Source: Flagellimonas oceanensis (lineage in GTDB: Bacteria > Bacteroidota > Bacteroidia > Flavobacteriales > Flavobacteriaceae). From it: a stretch of DNA of 64,000 bases. Location of the stretch: the NCBI RefSeq assembly GCF_003992595.1, contig NZ_RZNA01000018.1, forward strand, positions 112,151-176,150. Direction: 5' to 3'. The notes below the pieces were generated by a model. It did not search any database, was not told the origin of the DNA, and saw only the letters and a list, made by a program, of their open reading frames with translations. A program made the position numbers and the translations under genes. Positions 45,258 through 55,029 of this stretch are shown here, piece after piece; the first letter of the stretch is position 1, and every line of letters starts with the position of its first letter.

Positions 45258-46535
45258 TCAGGGAATGTCCTTGATACGCTCCAACATGATCTCCATAAGT
45301 GCTTCGGCGCCCTTCTCCGCCTTTTCCTTTAAAAAATCCCTTGGGGTATTGTCCCCGACCTCAAAGACCAAGGCCTCGGCACCATGTTTTACGAAGAAAT
45401 AGTTCCTTGATACCGTGGTAGGGACCAAATCCCCATTAGGCTTGATATTGGGATCATATCCCTCGATGCGCTTCTTTAGGCCATCCAGCCAGGTGGAGAC
45501 CAAATTGGGCATGTTTCCATGGAGTTCCGGATCCACGGTATAGTAAATATCATCCCAAGTGGAATGGAAATCTATGCCGAAATAGAACTTCCCTTGGGTC
45601 TTCTCGACCATCCCTTCCATGAAATCCTTGACCGCAGAGGTTTCCGGTTGGTTAAAATTGGCCCAATCCCGGTTGAGGTCTATTCCACCGGTATTATGTC
45701 TCCAAAACCCATTGTCGACCCCGTCAGGGTTCATCAAGGGGACCACATAGATGGTAAATTCCTTTCGGAACTTTTTGGCCAATTTGGTATTCGAGGAAAG
45801 GGTCTCCACAAAGGATTTCATAGTCAGGTACCCTGTTACCTCAGGGGGATGCTGTCTGGAAATGATCATAATCATATTTTTGGAGTCCGTATCGCCAATG
45901 CTGAGCAAATTGAGGTTCCGGCCCTCACGGCTCTTTCCAATGGTGTTCTTGGTCACGAACTTTTTCTGGGAAATACTGTCCATCCAGGCATTTACCCGGG
46001 CCGAATTTTCCAATTCTTGTCCAGCGACCCAGAGTGTATCCGGGCCCACTTCCAATCGCATTTTGACCTTTTCAGGCAAGGAGCCGGGGCCAAAGGCCTT
46101 TTCTCCCTTACCAATCTCAACATAACGAAGGGAATCCAATGCGGTCCAGTGCACTCCGTCATGGCTGAGCTTTGGATAGTACCTGTGTTTGTTGTCCGCT
46201 TGATAGGTCAGCCATACATCAATGGTCATAGGACGCTTTCCCCAAACCTTGAACGCATACCACGGACTGGTATTGATCGGAGTGTTCTCCGAAGTGATCA
46301 ATAGGGTATAGGTACTGTCATTGTTCTGGACCAAGCCGTTCAACCGGGCACCGTCGAACTCATTGGAGAAGGTTATACCTTGATCCGGAAAGGCAAACTG
46401 TCCCTTCCATTGCTTTTGGACCGGTTTGGAATCCGTTGGTACGGCATTCACAGGGGGTTGGCCCTGGAACCGTTGTTCTTGGCCAAATAGGTTCGCTATG
46501 GCCAACAGGCTTAGGAGTACAAAGATTTTTTTCAT
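45258..46535 (-). CDS. M14-family zinc carboxypeptidase, exported
   Basis: A 425-residue protein with a signal peptide (ending LFGQ, about 19), an N-terminal beta domain (about 20-180) and an M14 catalytic domain. The zinc ligands are His and Glu in RQHPPEVTG and the His in GIDFHSTWD; DLNRDW holds the substrate-binding Asn-Arg pair, and VFEVGD supplies the catalytic Glu. The N-terminal domain resembles cytosolic-carboxypeptidase-like members. It should trim C-terminal residues from peptides in the periplasm, next to the gamma-glutamyltransferase. Confidence 0.9.
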   Translation of the reverse strand: MKKIFVLLSLLAIANLFGQEQRFQGQPPVNAVPTDSKPVQKQWKGQFAFPDQGITFSNEFDGARLNGLVQNNDSTYTLLITSENTPINTSPWYAFKVWGKRPMTIDVWLTYQADNKHRYYPKLSHDGVHWTALDSLRYVEIGKGEKAFGPGSLPEKVKMRLEVGPDTLWVAGQELENSARVNAWMDSISQKKFVTKNTIGKSREGRNLNLLSIGDTDSKNMIMIISRQHPPEVTGYLTMKSFVETLSSNTKLAKKFRKEFTIYVVPLMNPDGVDNGFWRHNTGGIDLNRDWANFNQPETSAVKDFMEGMVEKTQGKFYFGIDFHSTWDDIYYTVDPELHGNMPNLVSTWLDGLKKRIEGYDPNIKPNGDLVPTTVSRNYFFVKHGAEALVFEVGDNTPRDFLKEKAEKGAEALMEIMLERIKDIP

Positions 46536-46545
46536 AATAGGATTT

Positions 46546-47916
46546 TTAAGCTAGTTGTTTTTGCAGTTCAATTTTCTTGAAATAGGATGCGTTGGCCGCA
46601 TTGATGCGCGGTGCCAATAAAATCGCCGAAACCATGGTGGGGATGGACATTAGGGCAAAGCTGATATCGATGATGCCCACGACACCGGCCAAGGAGGAAA
46701 CCGAGCCAAGGAATATGCCCGCGATATACAGGTAGTTATAGATGTTCCGATATTTGGCTCCAAACAGGAATACCACACATTTCGATCCATAATAGGAATA
46801 GGTGAACAAAGAGGTCAATGCGAATATGGCCACGATAAAGATCAACAACGGGGCACCTATTACAGGCATGGCAGAAACGAAAGCTTCCAAAGTAATGGAC
46901 ACACCACTGAGGTCCGAACGCTGCCAACTTCCCGTGACCAAGATGGCAATGGCGGTCAAGGTACATACCACTATGGTGTCGATAAAGGGCCCCAACATCG
47001 CTACCAGTCCTTCCTTGATCGGTTCGGTGTTCTTTGAGGCACCATGTGCCAAGGGAGCGGTGCCGATACCTGCCTCATTCGAAAAGGCGGCCCTTCGTAC
47101 CCCCATAATGATGATGGCACCCAGACTTCCCCCCAACACCGCATCGCCGGTCATGGCATCCCTAAATACGTCCATTAGGACCGGAATGATCCTACCATGG
47201 TTGACCACCAAAATATAGCTAACAGATAAAAAATACAAAGTGACCATAAAAGGGACCAGTCGACTGGCCAGGTTTGCTATGCGCCTGATTCCCCCAAATA
47301 TGACCAGACCCACCAAAAAGCAGATTACGATCGCCACCATTGAAAGGGTCAGGTCCTTGGATGGTCCCATAAACGAGAGGGGCATCACTTCCACGACGAC
47401 CTGGGTCAACTGGTTTGCCGTAAAAATGGGAAGTGAGCCAAAGATCCCTGCCATTGAAAAGAAAATGGCCAGGGGTTTCCATGGTTTGCCTAGACCATTG
47501 ACGATGACATACATGGGCCCCCCTTGAGATTCCCCCGAATCATCGGTACCCCTGTACATGACGGAAAGGGAACAGGTATAATATTTGGTCGCCATCCCGA
47601 TCAAGGCACTGATCCACATCCAGAAAAGGGCACCAGGCCCACCCATCGTAATGGCAAGGGCCACCCCTGAAATATTGCCCATGCCCAAGGTGGAGGACAA
47701 GGCTGTGGTCAATGCCTTGAAAGCACTGATCTGTCCAACATTCGAGGCCGTCTCGTACTTTCCCCTGATGACCTGAAGGGCATGCCAGAAATGCTTGAAC
47801 GGCAATAACCTGGAATACACCAAAAGATATATTCCGCCACCCACCAACAGCAATAATAGGGGAAATCCCCAAATCCAGTCACTGATTCCGGTTATCGTTG
47901 CTTCAATTTTTCCCAT
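46546..47916 (-). CDS. AGCS-family sodium:alanine/glycine symporter
   Basis: A 456-residue inner-membrane transporter with about eleven helices. GMGNISGVALAITMGGPGA and NEAGIGTAPLAHG are the family signature loops for sodium and amino acid binding. Known members import alanine or glycine. It ends 10 bases before the M14 peptidase gene and starts 4 bases after the amidohydrolase stop, so it is in the same operon and probably imports amino acids freed by the neighbouring enzymes. Confidence 0.93.
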   Translation of the reverse strand: MGKIEATITGISDWIWGFPLLLLLVGGGIYLLVYSRLLPFKHFWHALQVIRGKYETASNVGQISAFKALTTALSSTLGMGNISGVALAITMGGPGALFWMWISALIGMATKYYTCSLSVMYRGTDDSGESQGGPMYVIVNGLGKPWKPLAIFFSMAGIFGSLPIFTANQLTQVVVEVMPLSFMGPSKDLTLSMVAIVICFLVGLVIFGGIRRIANLASRLVPFMVTLYFLSVSYILVVNHGRIIPVLMDVFRDAMTGDAVLGGSLGAIIIMGVRRAAFSNEAGIGTAPLAHGASKNTEPIKEGLVAMLGPFIDTIVVCTLTAIAILVTGSWQRSDLSGVSITLEAFVSAMPVIGAPLLIFIVAIFALTSLFTYSYYGSKCVVFLFGAKYRNIYNYLYIAGIFLGSVSSLAGVVGIIDISFALMSIPTMVSAILLAPRINAANASYFKKIELQKQLA

Positions 47917-47920
47917 CTAT

Positions 47921-49243
47921 CTATTCGTTCTGGCCTAATTTGGAGGAATAGCGTTTGTAGTCCAATTGTTGTGGTCCTTCCAAATCGATCTGCTTGCCGC
48001 CAATAAATGCCAAGGTCAACGCATTGGTCTGTATATCGAGTGCATCCCCCTTGGACACAAATAGACTGGCTGTCTTGCCCATGGCAATGGACCCCAGCTT
48101 ATCGTCAATTCCCAGAATTTTTGCGGGATGCAAAGTAATGGTTTTCAGGGCTTCCTCCTTTTTCATCCCAAATGCCACCGATGTTCCCGCATAAAAGGGC
48201 AGATTGATGGAGTTGGACAACGATCCCACATGGTACATGGATACCTCGATGCCCATCCGTTGCAATTTTGTTGGCAAACCATAAAAGGCATCATAGTCCA
48301 TATCATCGTTTCTGGGGAGGTTGTAGGTAGGCGGTACAATCACCGGAACTTGGTTTTCCTTGAGAAAATCGACAACTTCCAGGGAACCCTCAGAGGCCAC
48401 CAAGGAGATTTGGTCAATGCCAAAGGACTTGGCAAAGGTGATGCTCTGTATGATTTCCTTGGGTTCATTCGCATGGATGACAAGTACCCTTTCTTTTTGG
48501 AACAGATTCGTTAAGGCCTCCAACTTCAAATTGGTTTGGGCAGTGGGCATTTGTTCGTATTGCTTGGCATCGGAGAACAATTTTTCCAGTTCACCGGTAA
48601 TCTTTTCGTAAGAAGTATTGGGGCGGAGCATCCTGCTGTTCGTCTCGGCATCATAATAACTCGATAGGGCAGAGGGCCAATCGAGGTGTATGGCCGCAGC
48701 CCTTTTGAATACGGCTTCCTCCCAGTTCCAGCCATCCAAGGACATTACCGATGAGGTGCCTGGAATGACACCTCTTGATCGAATCGATTCAATGTAAAGA
48801 ACCCCATTGAACCGCAAAGGTGGAAGAAAAGTTGATGTCATATCAAAGGCGTAGACTGTTTGTAGGTTGGGAAGATAATCCCCTTCCTCCAAGGTATCAT
48901 TGGTATGCGGAACGCCACTGATTTCGTTGATACCGATAATGGAATTCAAAAGGATAAAACCCGGATATACCTGTTGTCCGGTTATGTCTATGATCTTATA
49001 ATCGATCCCATTGGCGTCCAGATCAGAGGCTTTGCCCAAGAAGGTAATGGTCCCCTTGTCAAATCCGACCGCGGTGTCCTCCAGTACCCGGCCATCTCCG
49101 GTATGGACGGTCCCCCCAACCAAAAGGATGGGAGTTTCCTGCTCCTTGGCAACCATCGGAAGAATCTGGGCATCCAATCCTTCCAAAAGGCTCGAAAGGA
49201 TCAGTATCATGGTCAATATCGTATACAATGTCTTGTTTTTCAT
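47921..49243 (-). CDS. Amidohydrolase-family protein, exported, with degenerate metal site
   Basis: A 440-residue protein with a signal peptide (ending LDAQ, about 26). It has the early beta part of amidohydrolases (LVGGTVHTGDGRVLEDTAV) and the C-terminal closing part (LGSIAMGKTASLFVSKGD). In the place of the HxH motif after strand 1 it reads YPGFILLNSIIGI, so the metal site seems lost, as in the first half of the next gene. It may be a non-catalytic partner of that enzyme. It is 12 bases from that gene and 4 from the symporter. Confidence 0.82.
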   Translation of the reverse strand: MKNKTLYTILTMILILSSLLEGLDAQILPMVAKEQETPILLVGGTVHTGDGRVLEDTAVGFDKGTITFLGKASDLDANGIDYKIIDITGQQVYPGFILLNSIIGINEISGVPHTNDTLEEGDYLPNLQTVYAFDMTSTFLPPLRFNGVLYIESIRSRGVIPGTSSVMSLDGWNWEEAVFKRAAAIHLDWPSALSSYYDAETNSRMLRPNTSYEKITGELEKLFSDAKQYEQMPTAQTNLKLEALTNLFQKERVLVIHANEPKEIIQSITFAKSFGIDQISLVASEGSLEVVDFLKENQVPVIVPPTYNLPRNDDMDYDAFYGLPTKLQRMGIEVSMYHVGSLSNSINLPFYAGTSVAFGMKKEEALKTITLHPAKILGIDDKLGSIAMGKTASLFVSKGDALDIQTNALTLAFIGGKQIDLEGPQQLDYKRYSSKLGQNE

Positions 49244-49255
49244 GTTCTTGATTAT

Positions 49256-52200
49256 TTAGTACTGCATCTCCAAGGACTCACAATGGAATTCCAACCGTTC
49301 CAAGGATATTCTGGTTGATACGTTCTCGGTGCCTTCCAACCCTTCCATTTTTTTGAGGAGTCTGGCACGCTCTTTTGAATTCTCCCTGCGCAACTGCGCA
49401 TCCTTGGCCAGATCAAAATAAATGGCCCCTTCAATGATGGTCTTTTCAGGTTTGGAATAAAGCGACAGTGGATCTCCTGTCCAAAGGACAACATCCGCGG
49501 ATTTACCGACTTTGATACTTCCCATGGTATCGTCCAGGTGCAAGAGCCTTGCCGGGTTCAAGGTGACCATTTTAAGGGCTTCCTCTGGTGTGAGCCCCCC
49601 ATATCTGACCATCTTTGCTGCCTCATGGTTCAAGTGTCGCATTGTTTCACCGCTATCGGAGTTCAATGCAGTGACCACACCTTCACGGTCCATGATGGGG
49701 GCATTGTACGGGGTCCCGTTCCTAGCCTCCCATTTATAGTTCCAACGATCGGAAAATGTGCTGCCCCCGACCCCGTGTTCCTTCATTCGGTCCGCGATCC
49801 GATAGCCCTCCAATGCATGGGTGAACGTGTTCAGGGCAAAACCAAACCGCTCCGCGACCTCCATCAACATCAACATTTCCTTATCCTGGTAGGAGTGGGC
49901 CGTAATGAACCGTTTTTTCTCCAAGATTTCCAACATGGTCTCATGAAGAATGTTTTTACGGGGTTCCACTGCGGTCCTTTTTTCCTTTGTGCCCAAGCTT
50001 CTATAGGCATCCCATTCCTTTTTGTAATCCAAGGCCTCAGTGAAGGCATTGGAATAAAATTGTTCCACGCCCATCAAGGACCTTGGAAATCGTATGGATA
50101 CGTTGTTTTTTGAACGTTTCACGTTCTCTCCAAGGGCAAATTTTATGAAGGGGTCAGCGCCCTGGATCAACAATCCCTTGGCATCCTCCCCCCATTTGAA
50201 TTTTACTAGGGCGGACTGGCCCCCAATGGGATCCGAAGATCCATGTAGGAGCTGCGCCGCAACGACGCCCCCGGCCAAAGCCCTATAAATGCCCGGGTCA
50301 TCGGGGTCGATCACGTCCTGCATCCGGACCATTCCCGAATTTGGTGCCATTTCATTGATACCGCCCAAGGCAATATGGGAATGCTCATCAATGATTCCAG
50401 GGGTCAGGTGCTTGCCCGTACCGTCCAATACCAAGGCATCCTTGGCACTGAGATCGGTCCCGATCTTGGCAATCTTGCCATTTTCAAGAAGCACGTCCGT
50501 GTCCATGAGGATTCCTTCATCTTCGTTCGTCCAAACGGTGACATCGGTGATTAAAATGGATCGGGATGCAATCTTTTCCGGACTGCCAAAGGCCAAGAAT
50601 GGATAGAATACCTCACCCAAGTCGACAGGACCCTTATCCTGTATCTTTTGAGCTCCCAAGGTGCCCCTTCCTTTTTCTTTCATCCGGGCGGTCCAAGGTT
50701 GGTCCTCCCCAAAGTTCAGGGTGCCAGTACCGTTAAGCACGGTCATTCCCTTTTCTTGTTTGGTCCAACCTTTCAGATTGTATTGGCTTCCCTTGACCGT
50801 GAATTTAAGGACAGGAAGATCCCCGTCCATTTTAAATTCCACCTTTTCCTTTGATCCATCGGTCAATGTCAATTCGGCTTGGTACTTAGGGCCTTTTCCG
50901 ATAATGGACAATACGGCCTTTAAGCCACCTACGGATAAATCGTATTCCCCAAGGATGGATTCGGAAATGGGTTCGTTTACCACATAGGGTTTCCCTTCGA
51001 TCCAGTTGTCCATAATTTGAGTGCCCGGTTCAAAAAGATCACCGTCCGTAACGATGAAGTTGGCCATTTTACCGGCTTCCAAAGTGCCCATATCCTGGTC
51101 AACGCCCAACCATTTGGCCGGAACGGTGGTCAAAGAGGAGAGTGCAGCCGTTTTGCTCAGGCCATACGCCACTGATTTTCTCAGATTTTTCAAGAAGTCA
51201 GGAAGATTTTCAGGTGGAAAGGAGGTGATGGCAAAGGGTATGCTGTTCTTTTCCAAAGATGCCGGGTTTGTAGGGGCCAGTTCCCAATGCTTAAGATCGG
51301 CCAAGGTGATTTTCTTGGTGATGTAGGGGTCACTCACATCATAGGCCTTGGGAAAGTCGATCGGAATGATCATCGGAGCTTTCATGTCCTTCACTTCCAT
51401 AATCCGTTGATATTCGTCTCCGCCTCCCTTTATAATGAACTCGAACCCGAATTCATCCGCTATTTTATCGGCTCTTAAGGCGGTCAACCAACCATCGGCC
51501 TCCATGATTTTGGGCAGGTTCCCATTGACCAGCATGGCATCCAACGACAGGTCCGAAAAAGGGCTGTCGGTTTGTGCCCCATACCACTTGGCATCGTAAA
51601 AGGTCTGACGCAAAAGGGCAATGGTCCCCATAGCGGAAATGGGATAGTCCTGGGTCGAGGTGCCCTTGTCAAAAGAGTAATGGTCGGCCACCTTGGAATT
51701 GATGACCAAATTGTTTTCCGTATCCTCGCCTAGGGCTACTAGGGCAGCGGTTCCCCGTGCAATTCCATCCCTTCTGATGGACGCTACGGCACCAAATCCT
51801 TGGGCCCTCCATTTGGAGGCAAGCTTTTTGTCCACGGTAAAGTTTTCGGAACTGTTGTATTGCGATTTTATGGCCTCGTTGGCATTGTAGGGTCCCTTGG
51901 TATTGGACTGTATCTGTTCCCTACTGAGAACAGGGTTCCTGAATGGGGGACGTTTTACCTCGGGTTGCCCATATTCCCCAAACATGTCTATAAAAGAGGG
52001 ATAGATATAACGTCCGCTGAGATCGATTTCCAGATAGCCGTTGGGTACCTGGTTCCCCGCTTGTACCGAAACGACCTTACCGTCTTGGATGACCAACATC
52101 GCATTCTCCAAAACTTGCGTTGGGGCTGTGACGATGGTCGCATGGGTGAGGGCCACCCTGTCCGGGCGCGCATCGAGGACATCGTTTTTGGGAAAGGTCT

Positions 52201-52276
52201 CCTGTGCGAAGGAACTCCCCATGGATAGCATGATACCTAACAAAAAGAGGTATCCAAAGGTTTTTTTTATCTTCAT
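49256..52276 (-). CDS. Two-domain amidohydrolase, exported
   Basis: A 1006-residue protein with a signal peptide (ending SSFAQ, about 25) and two amidohydrolase halves. The first (about 30-440) has YIYPSFIDMFGEYGQPE in the HxH position, so it lacks the metal motif. The second (about 590-1000) has TPGIIDEHSHIALGG (HxH), FITAHSYQ, TFTHALEGY and ALNSDSGETMRH, which supply the metal ligands and catalytic Asp. Such enzymes hydrolyse cyclic amides, imides or dipeptides. With its neighbours it suggests periplasmic peptide or lactam breakdown. Confidence 0.87.
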   Translation of the reverse strand: MKIKKTFGYLFLLGIMLSMGSSFAQETFPKNDVLDARPDRVALTHATIVTAPTQVLENAMLVIQDGKVVSVQAGNQVPNGYLEIDLSGRYIYPSFIDMFGEYGQPEVKRPPFRNPVLSREQIQSNTKGPYNANEAIKSQYNSSENFTVDKKLASKWRAQGFGAVASIRRDGIARGTAALVALGEDTENNLVINSKVADHYSFDKGTSTQDYPISAMGTIALLRQTFYDAKWYGAQTDSPFSDLSLDAMLVNGNLPKIMEADGWLTALRADKIADEFGFEFIIKGGGDEYQRIMEVKDMKAPMIIPIDFPKAYDVSDPYITKKITLADLKHWELAPTNPASLEKNSIPFAITSFPPENLPDFLKNLRKSVAYGLSKTAALSSLTTVPAKWLGVDQDMGTLEAGKMANFIVTDGDLFEPGTQIMDNWIEGKPYVVNEPISESILGEYDLSVGGLKAVLSIIGKGPKYQAELTLTDGSKEKVEFKMDGDLPVLKFTVKGSQYNLKGWTKQEKGMTVLNGTGTLNFGEDQPWTARMKEKGRGTLGAQKIQDKGPVDLGEVFYPFLAFGSPEKIASRSILITDVTVWTNEDEGILMDTDVLLENGKIAKIGTDLSAKDALVLDGTGKHLTPGIIDEHSHIALGGINEMAPNSGMVRMQDVIDPDDPGIYRALAGGVVAAQLLHGSSDPIGGQSALVKFKWGEDAKGLLIQGADPFIKFALGENVKRSKNNVSIRFPRSLMGVEQFYSNAFTEALDYKKEWDAYRSLGTKEKRTAVEPRKNILHETMLEILEKKRFITAHSYQDKEMLMLMEVAERFGFALNTFTHALEGYRIADRMKEHGVGGSTFSDRWNYKWEARNGTPYNAPIMDREGVVTALNSDSGETMRHLNHEAAKMVRYGGLTPEEALKMVTLNPARLLHLDDTMGSIKVGKSADVVLWTGDPLSLYSKPEKTIIEGAIYFDLAKDAQLRRENSKERARLLKKMEGLEGTENVSTRISLERLEFHCESLEMQY

Positions 52277-52304
52277 TGTTGGTGATTTTATGATTTATTT
52301 GGTT

Positions 52305-53780
52305 TTAGATTTCAAACCATTGGTCTAGGTCCAGTCTTTGGTTGGATTCGGACTTGTGGTAAAAGGTATTGCTCATTGGATCGTAATCATATGCTTTGGC
52401 CATTTCAGCACCATGCTCCGCTATTTCGCGAAGTGCATCCAGTATAAGGTCCAGTTCCCCATCCGTCATAGTGGGATGGAGTGAGAGACGGACCCACCCA
52501 GGTTTGTCCTTAAGGTTCCCGTGCTCGATCTGGTCGGTAATGTGCCGTGATCGTTCTTGGGTGACCTCCAATAGTATGTGTCCATAGGTGCCGGCACAGG
52601 AACAGCCGCCCCGGACCTGGATTCCATAGTGGTCGTTCAATAATCGGACCACCAGATTGTAATGGAGATGTTCCACATAAAAGGAAAAGACTCCTAAGCG
52701 GTACCTGACTTCCGGTGCGAATACATGCAAGCCCTTGATCTTGGGCAACTCCTCGAAACATTTTCTGGTAAGTTCATTTTCCCGTTGCCGGATCTGCTCT
52801 ATGCCCATTTTTTCCTTCAGAGCGATCGATAGGGCTGTCCTTATGGTCTGTAGGAATCCAGGCGTTCCACCATCTTCCCGGGCCTCAATACTTTCAAAAA
52901 AACTGTGCCCCCCCCAAGGATTCGTCCATTTTACCGTTCCACCACCTGGATTGTCCGGAATCCGGTTCTTGTAAAGCGCCTTGTCGAAAACCAAAACGCC
53001 TGAACTGCCAGGCCCCCCTAAAAACTTATGTGGGGAGAAAAAAATGGCATCCAATTTCCTTGCCTTGTTCTCCGGGTGCATATCAATCTGGACGTAGGGT
53101 GCTGATGCGGCAAAATCCACAAAACAGTACCCGTCGTGTTCATGCATGATTTCAGCCAACTCATAATAGGGGGTTCCCACCCCCGTGACATTGGAACAGG
53201 CCGTAAAGGAACCGATCTTGAGTTTTCGGTCCCCATATTTACGAAGTTCCCTGCGCAATTGGCGTGTATCGACGAACAGGTCTTCTGTAGGCTGTAACAA
53301 TACGACATCGGCCATGGTCTCCAACCAGGTCGTCTGATTGGAATGGTGTTCCATATGGGTCAAAAAAACGACAGGTCTTTCGGTCTCTGGAATCGAGAGG
53401 GAATTCTTGAACTTTTCTGGGAGCTTTAGCCCCAAAATACGCTGAAACTTGCAGAGCACCCCGGTCATACCGGTGTCAGTGGTAATAATGACATCTTCCT
53501 CGGAGGCATTGACATGTTCCTTGATCCGGTGTTTAGCCTCCTCGTAAAGATTGGTCATCAATTTCCCGGTAAAAGTGGTCTCGGAATGGGTGTTCCCGAC
53601 AAAGGGACCGATTTTTTTTTTCATGATATCCTCTATGGGGCCATATAACCTACCGCTCGCGATCCAATCCGCATAGACGATCTTTTTGGTCCCAAAAGGG
53701 GTTTCGATATTTTCGTCGATACCGATAATATTTCTTCGAAAGGAATTGAAGTACGATTCCAATGATGTTTCTTTTTTCAA
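52305..53780 (-). CDS. Class V PLP enzyme, cysteine-desulfurase-like
   Basis: A 491-residue cytoplasmic PLP-dependent protein of the class V aminotransferase fold. The PLP Lys is in FFSPHKFLGGPGSSGVL, the PLP-stacking region has MEHHSNQTTW, and VDFAASAPY holds the Asp that binds the pyridine. A Cys pair in RGGCSCAGTYGH lies where SufS-type desulfurases carry their catalytic Cys. It may desulfurate cysteine or act on a related amino acid. It has no signal peptide, unlike its neighbours. A 266-base gap separates it from the next gene upstream, so it may have its own promoter. Confidence 0.85.
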   Translation of the reverse strand: MKKETSLESYFNSFRRNIIGIDENIETPFGTKKIVYADWIASGRLYGPIEDIMKKKIGPFVGNTHSETTFTGKLMTNLYEEAKHRIKEHVNASEEDVIITTDTGMTGVLCKFQRILGLKLPEKFKNSLSIPETERPVVFLTHMEHHSNQTTWLETMADVVLLQPTEDLFVDTRQLRRELRKYGDRKLKIGSFTACSNVTGVGTPYYELAEIMHEHDGYCFVDFAASAPYVQIDMHPENKARKLDAIFFSPHKFLGGPGSSGVLVFDKALYKNRIPDNPGGGTVKWTNPWGGHSFFESIEAREDGGTPGFLQTIRTALSIALKEKMGIEQIRQRENELTRKCFEELPKIKGLHVFAPEVRYRLGVFSFYVEHLHYNLVVRLLNDHYGIQVRGGCSCAGTYGHILLEVTQERSRHITDQIEHGNLKDKPGWVRLSLHPTMTDGELDLILDALREIAEHGAEMAKAYDYDPMSNTFYHKSESNQRLDLDQWFEI

Positions 53781-53946
53781 GATTATTATTATGAAAAGCT
53801 ACCCTTTATCCAATCCAACTCAACAAACTACTAATTCAAATATTTATGGCAATGTGTTGAAGACCCCATACGATAAGGCCTAAGTTTCTATTTTTACTTG
53901 TTTTGAATTGATAGATAAGGGCAGCTTTATTGATTAATTAATTTTC

Positions 53947-53965
53947 ACAGAATGCGATATTCTGT
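53947..53965. other. Short perfect palindrome in the 266-bp gap
   Basis: ACAGAAT (53947-53953) and ATTCTGT (53959-53965) are exact reverse complements around 5 bases. It is the clearest structure in 53781-54046, the only large gap inside the - strand series, and could be an operator or weak terminator. No gene is seen in the gap. Confidence 0.4.
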
Positions 53966-54046
53966 AAACCCTATTGTACTGGATTCTTCCCGGCTTATCG
54001 GTCAGTTATTGCCTCTAGGGAAAAATCCCGGGCACTGAATTTTGTT

Positions 54047-55006
54047 TCAGTCCATATAGGATTCCACAAAGTCCAAATAAGTAGTGATGGATTCCGCAAA
54101 GGCTTTGGAAAAGTTTTTCCGGTTCTCCTCACTGTCACGGACCCCTTGGAAATTGGCCTCTATCTGCATCCCGAAAACTTTGGGGTGGTCGTAAGCGGTA
54201 TATCTTCTAGTGTTATATCCTCCGTTGAAGTAGGGCTCGCCCTCCTTGGGATAGGGGTCGCCTTGGCTTGGAACCGCAGGGAAACCGGCTCGTTCCATAA
54301 GGGTTCCGAAAGCGTTTTCCCCGGTCAAGAGTTGGTTGAGTCCCAATTGTGGGTTACCCTTTAATAGGTTCCGTACCGAAGTGTTTCCGCCAATTTCAGA
54401 CTCGGAACTTTCCCCTTCCCTTAGTTCCTTGAGGGCAGGTGTCCTAAGTAGGTACCCCAACTCCAAACGTTTTACTTTATGGCTTTGGCCGTGAAGGTCG
54501 ATGTACATCGCATATCCGTATTTTTTGATGGCCGCATCCAAGGCCTCCTCGATATGCTTGTGATATTGTCTCCAGGTATACTCCATTTGTGGGTTTCCAC
54601 AGGTGGCCTCCTCCAGGTCCCGGTTAAAATCGATCTTACTCCTTGCCAATCGGGCAATGACCAGGTATGGTTTTTTGCCATGGACCTTGAACGCATTCTC
54701 TATTTCCAGTGCGAGCTCGACCGTATTGTTGTCCATTACCTTCGCGCCACAATCCCTGTCCTTGATCTCCTCAGGAGATATGGTGCCCCCATGTGGGGCA
54801 CTGATAACCAAAGGGATGTTGCCCTTGACGGTTTCCAGCCAGCTGTCCTCGAATATTTTCCGTCCTTCGGACAAAGCCTTTTTGTCCGAACCGTCCGATG
54901 TGCTTTTGCCACCAGCGCACTGCACTTGAAGAAGTGCAGTGGCAACTAGAAGGCAAATGAGCATGTTTTTCCCAATCTTTCCTTGAAAAAATAGATCCCT
55001 ATGCAT
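54047..55006 (-). CDS. N-formylglutamate amidohydrolase-like protein, lipoprotein
   Basis: A 319-residue protein with a signal and lipobox (LLQVQC). The start may be at 55006 or at the in-frame ATG at 54964. Family motifs are ISAPHGG, KIDFNRD and YIDLHGQSHK, which should bind the catalytic zinc. Known relatives hydrolyse N-formylglutamate in histidine breakdown in the cytoplasm; an exported form probably acts on another amide. It is 23 bases from SusD, so it is the first enzyme behind the transporter pair. Confidence 0.85.
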   Translation of the reverse strand: MHRDLFFQGKIGKNMLICLLVATALLQVQCAGGKSTSDGSDKKALSEGRKIFEDSWLETVKGNIPLVISAPHGGTISPEEIKDRDCGAKVMDNNTVELALEIENAFKVHGKKPYLVIARLARSKIDFNRDLEEATCGNPQMEYTWRQYHKHIEEALDAAIKKYGYAMYIDLHGQSHKVKRLELGYLLRTPALKELREGESSESEIGGNTSVRNLLKGNPQLGLNQLLTGENAFGTLMERAGFPAVPSQGDPYPKEGEPYFNGGYNTRRYTAYDHPKVFGMQIEANFQGVRDSEENRKNFSKAFAESITTYLDFVESYMD

Positions 55007-55029
55007 TTTTCGGTGACTTAATTTTTCAA

